A stretch of 64,000 nucleotides of DNA from assembly GCF_900167455.1 (NCBI RefSeq), contig NZ_FUWJ01000008.1, positions 1 to 64,000 of the forward strand, given 5' to 3'. The position numbers and the translations under genes are program-made. The notes below the pieces were generated by a model, which saw nothing but the letters and a program-made list of their open reading frames with translations, was not told the origin of the DNA and did no database searches. Position 1 is the first letter of the stretch, and each line of letters starts with the position of its first letter. This DNA comes from Enhydrobacter aerosaccus (GTDB lineage Bacteria; Pseudomonadota; Alphaproteobacteria; Reyranellales; Reyranellaceae). Positions 1-7,873 of this stretch are shown one piece after another.

Positions 1-485
1 TACTCGATGAAGCCGATGTCGGGCGTGGAGCCTGGATAATTGTATCGCATCCAGCTGAGGTCGACGAGGAGCTTCTCGTTGAGGGCCTTGAGGCGGAGGC
101 CGGCGATGGTGTCGAGCTCGAAGGAGGCGCCGGTGCCGGGGAAGCTGACGTTACTGCCCCACAGGCTGGCATAGGCCGATAGCGGCACCTTCTCGCTGAC
201 CTGCGGAGTCTCGTAGCCGAAGCCCATCTGGAAGGCAGGGTTGCGCTGGGTCTGCGAGATGCCGCGATAGGAATAGTCGGTGGCGATGGCGAAGTTGGCG
301 TTGAAGGTCCCGCCGAACGGACCCTTCCACGTCTCCTTCTCCGCAGGTGCTGCCGCCGTCTGTGCCTGTTGTGTGGGCTGCTGATCTGACGACGATGCTT
401 GCGTTGGCTTATCTTGTGCCTGAACGGCTCCCGCTGCATACAAAGTGAATAATCCAACGCCAATTGCAGCGATTTTTTTAAGCAT
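1..485 (-). CDS. TorF family putative porin, C-terminus off the window
   Basis: This reverse-strand gene enters from the left edge; about 161 codons are visible. It begins MLKKIAAIGVGLF with a signal peptide ending near AVQAQ, followed by a Gln/Ala/Ser-rich linker. The conserved start of the TorF/TIGR02001 outer-membrane family follows (FNANFAIATDYSYRGISQTQ), then beta-strand-like text with alternating aromatic residues. The ATG at 485 has a good GGAGGT Shine-Dalgarno. It lies divergent from glnK-amtB, a placement I recall as common in alphaproteobacteria. A role in nitrogen-limited uptake across the outer membrane is inference. The missing C-terminus prevents a barrel-length check. Confidence 0.85.
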   Translation of the reverse strand, partial: MLKKIAAIGVGLFTLYAAGAVQAQDKPTQASSSDQQPTQQAQTAAAPAEKETWKGPFGGTFNANFAIATDYSYRGISQTQRNPAFQMGFGYETPQVSEKVPLSAYASLWGSNVSFPGTGASFELDTIAGLRLKALNEKLLVDLSWMRYNYPGSTPDIGFIE

Positions 486-527
486 TCCCGTACCTCCGGT
501 TGTTGTTTTTTACCGCACGCCACCTCA

Positions 528-543
528 AGCACGTGGCGTGCCA
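528..543 (-). promoter_or_regulatory. Putative sigma-54 promoter of the torF-like gene
   Basis: On the minus strand the sequence reads TGGCACGCCACGTGCT, i.e. TGGCACG-N4-GTGCT. Only the first base of the -12 element (TTGCW) differs from the sigma-54 consensus, and the GG and GC dinucleotides are kept. A start about 12 bases downstream would leave a leader of roughly 30 bases before the ATG at 485. The element overlaps a 9-bp inverted repeat (515-523 with 533-541), which may be an activator site. Confidence 0.5.
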
Positions 544-571
544 AATCGCACAAAGTGCGAATTCACGTCCC

Positions 572-587
572 TGGCACGGTATTTGCT
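572..587 (+). promoter_or_regulatory. Sigma-54 promoter of glnK-amtB
   Basis: TGGCACGGTATTTGCT matches the sigma-54 consensus TGGCACG-N4-TTGCW exactly and is preceded by a pyrimidine as expected. Transcription would start near 598, giving a leader of about 47 bases to the glnK ATG. This fits nitrogen (NtrC) control of glnK-amtB. A classical NtrC site (GCAC-N7-GTGC) is not evident in the intergenic space, so enhancers may lie inside the torF-like gene. Confidence 0.85.
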
Positions 588-644
588 TTGCGAGAATTGG
601 ATCTTTTTGGGGGCGACGGTTCCGCCCGGTGGAGGACAGCCGCA

Positions 645-983
645 ATGAAGATGGTGATGGCGATTTTCAAGCCGTTCAAACTGGATGAAGTGCGGGATGC
701 GCTGACATCTCTCGGCATCCAAGGGTTGACCGTGAGCGAAGTGAAAGGGTTCGGCCGGCAGAAAGGCCAGACCGAGATCTATCGTGGCGCCGAATACGCC
801 GTGAGTTTCCTGCCCAAGGTGAAGATCGAGGTCGTGATCGACGACAGCATGGTCGAACGGGCCCTCGAAGCGATTCGTAAAGCGGCCGGCACGGAGAAGA
901 TCGGTGACGGCAAGATCTTCGTCCTGCCGGTCGAGCAGGCGATCCGCATTCGTACCGGGGAGTCGGGCGTCGAAGCGCTCTAG
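645..983 (+). CDS. glnK: PII signal-transduction protein GlnK (first copy)
   Basis: This 112-residue PII protein senses 2-oxoglutarate, ATP and ADP and gates the neighbouring ammonium channel. The start is MKMVMAIFKPFKLDEV, set by a GGAGG Shine-Dalgarno just upstream; an upstream in-frame ATG at 555 is unlikely because it lies before the sigma-54 promoter. The T-loop carries the uridylylation tyrosine at position 51 (EIYRGAEY). The C-terminal signature VEQAIRIRTGE is present. It lies 45 bp before amtB, as in classic glnK-amtB operons, and behind an exact sigma-54 promoter. Confidence 0.97.
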   Translation: MKMVMAIFKPFKLDEVRDALTSLGIQGLTVSEVKGFGRQKGQTEIYRGAEYAVSFLPKVKIEVVIDDSMVERALEAIRKAAGTEKIGDGKIFVLPVEQAIRIRTGESGVEAL

Positions 984-1028
984 TTCCACGGCTCTCAGGC
1001 AACCAACTCAAAATTCGAGGGAAGATCG

Positions 1029-2339
1029 ATGAAACGTAAGCTTAGCTCCGCTCTTGCTGGCCTGGGGGCGGCCGGCACGCTGCTGCTGCCGGTGATGGCG
1101 TTCGCAGCCGACGAAAAGCCCAAGCTCGATACCGGCGATACCGCCTGGATGCTGACGTCCACGGCGCTGGTGCTGATGATGACCGTTCCAGGACTGGCGC
1201 TGTTCTACGGCGGCATGGTCCGCAAGAAGAACGTCCTGGCCACCGTGATGCAGAGCTTCGCCATCACCTGTCTCGTGACCGTGCTCTGGATGGTGCTGAC
1301 CTACAGCCTCGCCTTTACGCCCGGCAACGCCATCATCGGCGGCTTGGGCCGCATGTTTCTGAGCGGCATGGCGCTCGATGCAGTGAACGACCTGGCGAAG
1401 ACCATTCCCGAATCGGTCTTCATGACCTTCCAGATGACCTTCGCCATCATCACGCCGGCCCTCATCGCCGGTGCCTTCGCCGAACGCATGAAGTTCTCGG
1501 CTCTGATGTGGTTCATGACCCTGTGGGCGATCTTCGTCTACGCGCCGATCGCCCATTGGGTGTGGGGCGGCGGCTTCCTGGGCGACTGGGGCGTCCTCGA
1601 CTACGCGGGCGGCACCGTGGTGCACATCAATGCCGGTGTTGCCGGTCTGGTCTGCGCGCTGGTCCTCGGCAAGCGCAAGGGCTACGGCACCGACAACATG
1701 GCGCCGCATAACCTGGTGCTGAGCGTGATCGGTGCCTCGCTGCTGTGGGTCGGCTGGTTCGGCTTCAACGCCGGTTCGGCGGTCGGTGCCAGCACCAATG
1801 CCGGCATGGCCATGGCAGTGACGCAGATTGCCACCGCAGCCGCGGCGCTGGCCTGGATGTTTGCCGAGTGGATGTCGCGCGGCAAGCCGTCAGTGCTCGG
1901 CATCATCTCGGGTGCCGTTGCCGGTCTGGTCGCTATCACGCCGGCCTCGGGCTTCGTCAATCCAGTGGGCGGGCTGGTGATCGGCATCGTCGCCGGCGTC
2001 ATCTGCTTCTGGTCGGCGACCAGCCTCAAGAAGGCGCTGGGCTACGACGATTCGCTCGACGCGTTCGGCGTGCACGGCGTCGGCGGCTTCGTCGGCGCGA
2101 TCCTGACCGGCGTGTTCGCTGTCGAAGCCGTGGGCGGCGACGGCAAGAAGGGCCTGATCGACGGCAATGCCGGCCAGGTCCTGACCCAGCTCTGGGGGTC
2201 GCTGGTGACCATCGCCTGGTGCGCGGTGGCGACCTTCATCATCCTCAAGATCATCGACGCGATGATCGGCCTGCGCGTCACCGCGGAAGAGGAAGTCGAA
2301 GGCCTCGATATCAACCTGCATGGTGAGACGGTGCACTAA
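1029..2339 (+). CDS. amtB: Ammonium transporter AmtB (first copy)
   Basis: This is a 436-residue Amt/Rh family inner-membrane channel. A cleavable-looking signal peptide (MKRKLSSALAGLGAAGTLLL...FAADE) is followed by about eleven hydrophobic spans. The conserved pore histidines appear in VVHINAGVAGLVC and DAFGVHGVGGFVG. The family signature DTGDTAWML opens the mature protein. The C-terminal tail ending EEEVEGLDINLHGE is the part that PII proteins contact in the family. It is in an operon with glnK upstream and is closed by a terminator at 2422-2450. Confidence 0.97.
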   Translation: MKRKLSSALAGLGAAGTLLLPVMAFAADEKPKLDTGDTAWMLTSTALVLMMTVPGLALFYGGMVRKKNVLATVMQSFAITCLVTVLWMVLTYSLAFTPGNAIIGGLGRMFLSGMALDAVNDLAKTIPESVFMTFQMTFAIITPALIAGAFAERMKFSALMWFMTLWAIFVYAPIAHWVWGGGFLGDWGVLDYAGGTVVHINAGVAGLVCALVLGKRKGYGTDNMAPHNLVLSVIGASLLWVGWFGFNAGSAVGASTNAGMAMAVTQIATAAAALAWMFAEWMSRGKPSVLGIISGAVAGLVAITPASGFVNPVGGLVIGIVAGVICFWSATSLKKALGYDDSLDAFGVHGVGGFVGAILTGVFAVEAVGGDGKKGLIDGNAGQVLTQLWGSLVTIAWCAVATFIILKIIDAMIGLRVTAEEEVEGLDINLHGETVH

Positions 2340-2421
2340 GGCACCGCTCGCAGCCGAAACGGGAACGCGTCTCCTCCCCCGTTCCCGCCTGCCATCTTCG
2401 TCGGTGGCATCAAACTCGGGT

Positions 2422-2450
2422 CCGGCGGCTTGTCCGCCGGCCTTTTCTTT
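2422..2450 (+). terminator. Rho-independent terminator after amtB
   Basis: A perfect 7-bp stem CCGGCGG/CCGCCGG (2422-2428 with 2434-2440) with a 5-base loop is followed by CCTTTTCTTT. It separates the first glnK-amtB unit from the second, which implies independent transcription of the second pair. Confidence 0.8.
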
Positions 2451-2529
2451 GAGGGCACGCGTGAAAAATTGACGGCGGCGACACGACGCGCCACTCTCCG
2501 GCCGTCCGCCGACCGCCGGGAGTAAGCCG

Positions 2530-2868
2530 ATGAAACTCGTGTCCGCCATCATCAAGCCCTTCAAGCTCGACGACGTGCGCGATTCACTGACCGGCGTCGG
2601 CGTCTCTGGCCTGACCGTCAGCGAAGTGAAGGGTTTCGGGCGCCAGAAAGGCCAGACCGAGATCTATCGCGGCGCCGAATATCTCGTGAGCTTCCTGCCC
2701 AAGGTGAAGATCGAGATCGTTGTCGACGATTCCCAGGTCGAGCGGGTGGTCGAGGCGATCCAGAAGGCGGCCCATACCGGCAAGATCGGCGACGGCAAGG
2801 TCTTCGTCACGCCCGTGGAGCAGGCCGTCCGCATCCGGACCGGAGAAAGCGGCTCGAACGCTCTTTAG
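2530..2868 (+). CDS. glnK: PII signal-transduction protein GlnK (second copy)
   Basis: This second 112-residue PII protein begins MKLVSAIIKPFKLDDVRDSL. Tyrosine 51 of the T-loop (EIYRGAEY) and the C-terminal VRIRTGESG are kept, so nucleotide binding and uridylylation are probably intact. A GGGAG Shine-Dalgarno precedes the ATG. It stands behind a terminator and directly before a second amtB, so the two PII-channel pairs could respond to different signals. I could not find a sigma-54 element in the 80 bp ahead of it. Confidence 0.96.
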   Translation: MKLVSAIIKPFKLDDVRDSLTGVGVSGLTVSEVKGFGRQKGQTEIYRGAEYLVSFLPKVKIEIVVDDSQVERVVEAIQKAAHTGKIGDGKVFVTPVEQAVRIRTGESGSNAL

Positions 2869-2941
2869 CCGCCGGCTCTTTCCTCTCCCGACCGCCCCGG
2901 CTATTTTACAGCCCCAATAAGAAGAATGGGGCGGGGGAGTC

Positions 2942-4270
2942 GTGTTCAAGTCTATCAAGCGAAGCACCGCCTTGGCGGCGGTGGTGACGGCTGTCCTGGC
3001 GTCCACGGAACCGAGTGCCTGGGCGGCCGGCCGGCCGACCATCGATACCGGCGATACCGCCTGGCTGCTGGTGGCGACGGCGCTCGTCCTGATGATGAAT
3101 ATTCCCGGCCTGTCGCTGTTCTACGCCGGAATGGTGCGCAAGAAGAACGTTCTGGCGACGGCGGTGCAGGCCTTTGCGGTCGCCGCCCTGGTCACGGTCC
3201 TGTGGTTCGCCGTCGGCTATTCGCTGGCCTTCACGGACGGCAACACCATCAATCAATGGCTGGGCGGATTGAGCCGGGCTTTCGGGGTCGGCCTGCATGG
3301 CAGCGTCCATCCGCTGGCGCCGACCGTGCCGGAAAACGTCTTCCTGATGTATCAGGCGACCTTCGCCATCATCACGCCCGCCATCATCGCCGGTGCCTTC
3401 GCCGAGCGCATGAAATTCTCGGCCATGATGTGGTTCATGGGCTTGTGGCTGTTGTTCGTCTACGTACCCGTGACCCACTGGGTCTGGGGCGGTGGCTTCC
3501 TGGGGACAGCGGGCGTACTCGATTTCGCGGGCGGCCTGGTCGTGCATCTGAATGCGGGTATCGCGGGCCTGGTCTGCGCGCTGGTGCTGGGCCGGCGCGA
3601 GGGATACGGCCACGAATACATGGCGCCTCATAACCTGGTGCTGACATTGATCGGCACGTCGCTGCTGTGGGTCGGCTGGTTCGGCTTCAACGCCGGTTCG
3701 GCCTTGAGCTCGGGCGAGCTCGCGGGCGACGCCATGCTCAACACCCATGTCTCCGCTGCCGTCGCGGCGCTGGTCTGGATGGCGATCGAGTGGGGGGCGC
3801 GCGGCAAGCCCTCGGTGCTCGGCGTGTTGTCGGGCGCCGTCGCCGGCCTCGGCACCATCACGCCCGCGGCCGGCTACGTCGAACCATGGGCGGCGATGGT
3901 GATCGGCCTGGTGGCGGGAGCGGTCTGCTACTGGGCGTCGGTCGTGGTCAAGACCCGGCTGGGCTACGACGATTCGCTCGACGTCTTCGGTGTCCATGGC
4001 GTCAGCGGCATCGTCGGCTCGGTCCTGGTCGGTGTCTTCGCGACCCGGGCGGTGAACGATGTGGAGCATGGCGGCGCGGTCGGGCTGGTCGATGGCCGCA
4101 GCGCGCAGGTCCTGGCGCAGCTCTATGGCGTCGTGGTGATCGCGGCCTTCTCGGCGATCGTCACCTGGGCCATTCTCAAGATCATCGACGTCATGATCGG
4201 CTTGCGCGTGACGCGCGACGAGGAGACGGAAGGTCTCGATACTGTCCTGCACGGCGAGCGGGTGCAGTAA
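2942..4270 (+). CDS. amtB: Ammonium transporter AmtB (second copy)
   Basis: This 442-residue ammonium channel is paralogous to the one at 1029-2339. It starts at GTG behind a GGGGGAG Shine-Dalgarno; the N-terminal MFKSIKRSTALAAVVTAVL is a signal peptide. The signature DTGDTAWLL, the pore histidines (VVHLNAGIAGLVC, DVFGVHGVSGIVG) and the PII-contact C-tail are all present. A GCCCCA/TGGGGC hairpin with a 10-base loop (2911-2932) lies just ahead of the start and may influence translation. The main sequence difference from copy one is the extracytoplasmic loop around residues 105-125. Confidence 0.96.
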   Translation: MFKSIKRSTALAAVVTAVLASTEPSAWAAGRPTIDTGDTAWLLVATALVLMMNIPGLSLFYAGMVRKKNVLATAVQAFAVAALVTVLWFAVGYSLAFTDGNTINQWLGGLSRAFGVGLHGSVHPLAPTVPENVFLMYQATFAIITPAIIAGAFAERMKFSAMMWFMGLWLLFVYVPVTHWVWGGGFLGTAGVLDFAGGLVVHLNAGIAGLVCALVLGRREGYGHEYMAPHNLVLTLIGTSLLWVGWFGFNAGSALSSGELAGDAMLNTHVSAAVAALVWMAIEWGARGKPSVLGVLSGAVAGLGTITPAAGYVEPWAAMVIGLVAGAVCYWASVVVKTRLGYDDSLDVFGVHGVSGIVGSVLVGVFATRAVNDVEHGGAVGLVDGRSAQVLAQLYGVVVIAAFSAIVTWAILKIIDVMIGLRVTRDEETEGLDTVLHGERVQ

Positions 4271-4283
4271 CCGCGCCGCTGCT

Positions 4284-6422
4284 TCACAGGCCGGCGGCTT
4301 CGACGAGACAAAGCTCCGACTCGAAGGCCTGTGCCAGCGTTATCACAAGCCCGTTCTCCAACGCCTCGCCGGTCATCTCCAGCTGCCGCCCGCTATCGAG
4401 ACGGACGTGATAGCGCCGCTGCTTGTGAAGGCCACGCAGCGTGAAACGGCGTGTTGGCTGGTCGCCGGCCAGTCGGAAGGCGAACAGCACGCCGGATAGG
4501 CCGTCCTTGGCGGCGAACCATTGCGCCGCCCAGTCGCCGTTACCATCGGGCGGCGGCGATCGGGTCAACGCGTAGCGGTCGCCGTGCTGGATGATGGCGC
4601 GCAGCCGGCTCTTGTAGAGCGCGACATGATGCGTCGCGGTGGCGATGTCGGCCCTGGTCCAGCGATGGACGGGCGCGCTGATGCCGAAGGTGCCAAGCAT
4701 CGCCACGCGCAGTCTGAAGCGCAGATCGCCGCGGGGATCGACGAGGCTGGGCGGCTGGTCCGGCGTGTCGCCGCGCCCCGGCCAGTCGATCAGCCAGTCG
4801 TTGCACACCACCGCCGGATGGGCGAGCTGGATGCCGAAATGGATCGCGAGCTTGCGCAGGGCGCCGCTCTGGTCGCTCATCCAGTTGACGTGGGCATGGG
4901 CCAGGATGCCGCCATCCATGCGGCCCGCACCACCGGCGCACATCTCCAGGATCAGGTCCGGAAAAGCACCGCGGATCGCGTCCTGAAGGCGATAAAGTCC
5001 GCGATAGTGGGCAACGAGCGGATTCTGTCCGGTCAGATCTTCCGGCAGATCGGGTGCCCATCCGCCGATGCCGAGATCGGTGTTGAAGTCCCACTTCATC
5101 CAATCGATGCCGATGATGCGGATCAAGGCGGTGATCCGGTCGAAAACGTGGTGCCAGGCTTCGGGCACGCCGAGATTGAGCACGGCCCGTTCGTCCGCGG
5201 CCGGTGGCTTGCCGTCGATATAGTGCAGCCACTCGGGATGGCTCTGGCGGATTGCGGAGCTCGGGCTGATCACCTCGGGCTCGAACCACAGGCCGAAGCG
5301 CAGGCCGGCCTCGCGACATCGCAGGGAGAGATCGCGCAGGCCCCTGGGGAAGCGCTGGCGGCTCACGCGCCAGTCCCCGGTGCGCTGGTCCCAGTCCGCA
5401 TCCGATTCGCCGCTTTCCGTCCGGTACCAGCCCGCATCGACGACGAAGACCTCGCACCCGAGTTCCTTCACCGTCGGGATGAGCGGGACGAGCGCCTCCG
5501 CCGAGGGCTCACCGGCAAAGGGATACCAGCTGTTGAACTGCACCGGCATCGGCCGTTCTGGATCCGGCCGGTGGGCGCGTCGATAGTCATGCAGCTGGCG
5601 CGTGGCGCCGTCGAGGTTGTCCTCGAAGCGACCGAACAGCACTGTCGGTAGCTGCAGGCTTTCCCCGGCACGGAGATGATGGCGAAAGCGCCAGTTGTTG
5701 AAGCCGCCGAGAACGACGGCCCCTGTCTCCCGTGGCTCGACGCGCAGCATCCAGTTTCCCGACCACAGGATCTGGCAGAGATAGGTGGCCTTGGCCGTTC
5801 GGAGCGCGACGTAGGGCTGGAACTCGAACCCGGTCTTGCCCGTCCGGCTCTCCAGGCTGATGGCGCCGGCGGAGGGCGTGGTGCGGACGATCGCCGCTTC
5901 CTCTTTCCATTCGCCGGTGAGGTAGAAGATCTGCTCGATGGGTTCGTGCACCGAGACCAGGAGGCCAAGCGTCGCGCGCAGATCGACTTCGTCCGGCCCG
6001 CCGCTGTGGCGCAACACGGTGCGCCGGACCAGGAGGCCGGTGAGTTCGTCCAGCACCAGCGACACGTCCGCCTCGAGCGGATGGTCTGCCGCCTTCAGGG
6101 TCAGCGCACGGCTGTAGCGATTCGCTTCGGTCCAGGACACGGCCGTCCATGACAGAGGGCGTTCCTCGTCGCCGACTGCGGCCAGCGGCGCCGCCACCCC
6201 TTGGTCGAGCGCATGGCGGGCCGCAGCCGGGCTCGTCGAGGGGAAGCAGTCGATGGCCAGGGATGATCCCCGGAGACTGATCTCGTAACGATGGTCGGGC
6301 GCGATCAAGGCCCGAGCGCCGTCTCCGGCCGCATCCTGCGCCAAGGCCAGGCGATCGAACGCCGACAATGCTCCAGAGCTTCCCAAGGCCGTGCCCGCGA
6401 CGAGTAGATCTCTTCGCTTCAC
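4284..6422 (-). CDS. Tat-exported GH36 alpha-galactosidase
   Basis: This 712-residue protein belongs to glycoside hydrolase family 36, which removes terminal alpha-galactosyl groups. The start is GTG at 6422 behind GGGAG. The N-terminus MKRRDLLVAGTALGSS is a twin-arginine signal, so the folded enzyme is probably exported. An N-terminal beta-sandwich is followed by the catalytic barrel with EVFVVDAGWYR, the nucleophile region MKWDFNTD and the acid/base region WMSDQSG. No sugar transporter or regulator adjoins it. It ends 13 bp from the convergent amtB. The exact substrate is unknown. Confidence 0.88.
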   Translation of the reverse strand: MKRRDLLVAGTALGSSGALSAFDRLALAQDAAGDGARALIAPDHRYEISLRGSSLAIDCFPSTSPAAARHALDQGVAAPLAAVGDEERPLSWTAVSWTEANRYSRALTLKAADHPLEADVSLVLDELTGLLVRRTVLRHSGGPDEVDLRATLGLLVSVHEPIEQIFYLTGEWKEEAAIVRTTPSAGAISLESRTGKTGFEFQPYVALRTAKATYLCQILWSGNWMLRVEPRETGAVVLGGFNNWRFRHHLRAGESLQLPTVLFGRFEDNLDGATRQLHDYRRAHRPDPERPMPVQFNSWYPFAGEPSAEALVPLIPTVKELGCEVFVVDAGWYRTESGESDADWDQRTGDWRVSRQRFPRGLRDLSLRCREAGLRFGLWFEPEVISPSSAIRQSHPEWLHYIDGKPPAADERAVLNLGVPEAWHHVFDRITALIRIIGIDWMKWDFNTDLGIGGWAPDLPEDLTGQNPLVAHYRGLYRLQDAIRGAFPDLILEMCAGGAGRMDGGILAHAHVNWMSDQSGALRKLAIHFGIQLAHPAVVCNDWLIDWPGRGDTPDQPPSLVDPRGDLRFRLRVAMLGTFGISAPVHRWTRADIATATHHVALYKSRLRAIIQHGDRYALTRSPPPDGNGDWAAQWFAAKDGLSGVLFAFRLAGDQPTRRFTLRGLHKQRRYHVRLDSGRQLEMTGEALENGLVITLAQAFESELCLVEAAGL

Positions 6423-6538
6423 ACCATGCTCCCGTCGGCGAATGAAGTCGTGACTTCAGCGCGTCGGCCCCTGTCCCGCAACATCGAAGCCACCTGCCAA
6501 TGCGGCCCATCGCCTCAAGAACGCTAGCTATTGCGTTG

Positions 6539-6567
6539 TTGTTAAAGGTTAATTCGTCAAATACAAT
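6539..6567 (+). promoter_or_regulatory. Putative sigma-70 promoter of dapC-ftsK
   Basis: TTGTTA (-35), a 17-base spacer and TACAAT (-10) lie in an unusually AT-rich stretch of the 231-bp divergent space between the GH36 gene and dapC. Transcription would start near 6574, leaving a leader of about 80 bases. Confidence 0.5.
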
Positions 6568-6653
6568 GAATACAGTCGTCGGTCCGCGCTGTCCCTCCAG
6601 CCGGGTCGATTGGGTTGCCCGGCCGACGCTTTCGGCCCAATTGGATGGTTTAG

Positions 6654-7859
6654 ATGTTCAATCCGCGCCTCACCGAGACGCTGACCGATTTCCCATTCGC
6701 GCGGCTGAACGCTCTTCTCGCCCCGGTGACGCCTCCGTCACACCTGCCGCTGATCAACATGTCGGTGGGAGAACCCCAGGGGGCGATGCCGGCTTTTGCC
6801 CGCAAGATCGTGGCGGAAGAGGTCGAGGGCTGGAACAAGTATCCGCCCAACCAGGGTCTTCCCGAGCTCAATCTAGCGATCTGCGAGTGGCTGAACCGGC
6901 GCTACAAGCTGCCCAAGGGGCTGCTCGATCCCGCGCGGCACGTCCATCCGACCGCAGGCAGCAAGGAAGGCGTCTATATCATCTCGACGATCGCGACGCC
7001 GCAGCAGAAGGGCGGCGGCAGACCGATCGTGGCGCTGCCCAATCCCTTCTATCAGGCCTATCTCGGCGGCGCCGTCCTGTCCGGGGCCGAGCCATTGCTG
7101 GTGAACGCCAACGCCGCGAACGGCTTCCTGCCGGACTACGAGGGCATCGACGATGCCACGTGGCAGCGCATTTCGGTCGTCTATCTCTGCTCGCCGGCCA
7201 ATCCACAGGGCGCGATCGCAAGCGCGGACTATCTACGCAAGCTGATCGGTTTGTGCCGCAAGCACGATGCCGTGCTGGCCGTCGATGAATGCTACGCCGA
7301 GATCTATACCGGCGATGCTCCCGTCGGCGCGCTGCAGGTGGCGCTCGCCATGGACGAGACGGGTGGCAAGGATCCGTTCCGCAATCTCGCCGTCTTCCAT
7401 TCGCTGTCCAAGCGCTCCAACGCCGCTGGACTGCGCTCCGGGTTCGTTGCCGGCGATCCAAAGCTGGTGGCGATGGTGTTGCGCTGGCGCACCTACGGCG
7501 GCCCGCAGATTCCCTTCGCGATCCAGAAGGCCTCGGCAGCCTTGTGGCAGGACGAAGTGCATCCAATTGAAACCCGCGAGTGGTATCGAAAGAATTTCAA
7601 GGTCGCGGAGCAGATTCTGCACAATCGCTTCGGCTACTATACGCCCGGTGGCGGTTTCTTCCTGTGGCTCGATGTCGGCAACGGCGAGGCAGCGACACGC
7701 AAGCTATGGGCCGAAGCGCATGTTAAAGTGTTGCCAGGCGCCTACTGCTGCCGCGAGACCGACGGGATCAACACGGCCGAGCGCTACATTCGTGTGGCCT
7801 TGGTCCACGACGAGAGCACGACACGCGAGGGCTTAAGTCGCCTCGCGTCGGTGCTCTAG
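6654..7859 (+). CDS. dapC: Succinyldiaminopimelate transaminase-like aminotransferase
   Basis: This 401-residue fold-type I PLP aminotransferase matches the DapC pattern: MFNPRLTETLTDFPFARLNA at the start and INMSVGEPQ near residue 35. The PLP-binding lysine is in FHSLSKRSNAAGLRSG, and a conserved arginine lies near the C-terminus (AERYIRVAL). DapC converts N-succinyl-2-amino-6-ketopimelate to succinyl-diaminopimelate in lysine and peptidoglycan synthesis. It is followed after 14 bp by ftsK, so the two probably share a transcript. A less specific aminotransferase assignment remains possible. Confidence 0.8.
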   Translation: MFNPRLTETLTDFPFARLNALLAPVTPPSHLPLINMSVGEPQGAMPAFARKIVAEEVEGWNKYPPNQGLPELNLAICEWLNRRYKLPKGLLDPARHVHPTAGSKEGVYIISTIATPQQKGGGRPIVALPNPFYQAYLGGAVLSGAEPLLVNANAANGFLPDYEGIDDATWQRISVVYLCSPANPQGAIASADYLRKLIGLCRKHDAVLAVDECYAEIYTGDAPVGALQVALAMDETGGKDPFRNLAVFHSLSKRSNAAGLRSGFVAGDPKLVAMVLRWRTYGGPQIPFAIQKASAALWQDEVHPIETREWYRKNFKVAEQILHNRFGYYTPGGGFFLWLDVGNGEAATRKLWAEAHVKVLPGAYCCRETDGINTAERYIRVALVHDESTTREGLSRLASVL

Positions 7860-7873
7860 GGGGAAGCTGCGAC

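Noticed and set aside
546..560. TCGCAC-AAA-GTGCGA palindrome next to the glnK promoter as an NtrC site
   Set aside because: The spacing between GCAC and GTGC is 3, not the 7 expected for NtrC, and it lies only about 10 bp upstream of the -24 box, too close for an enhancer.
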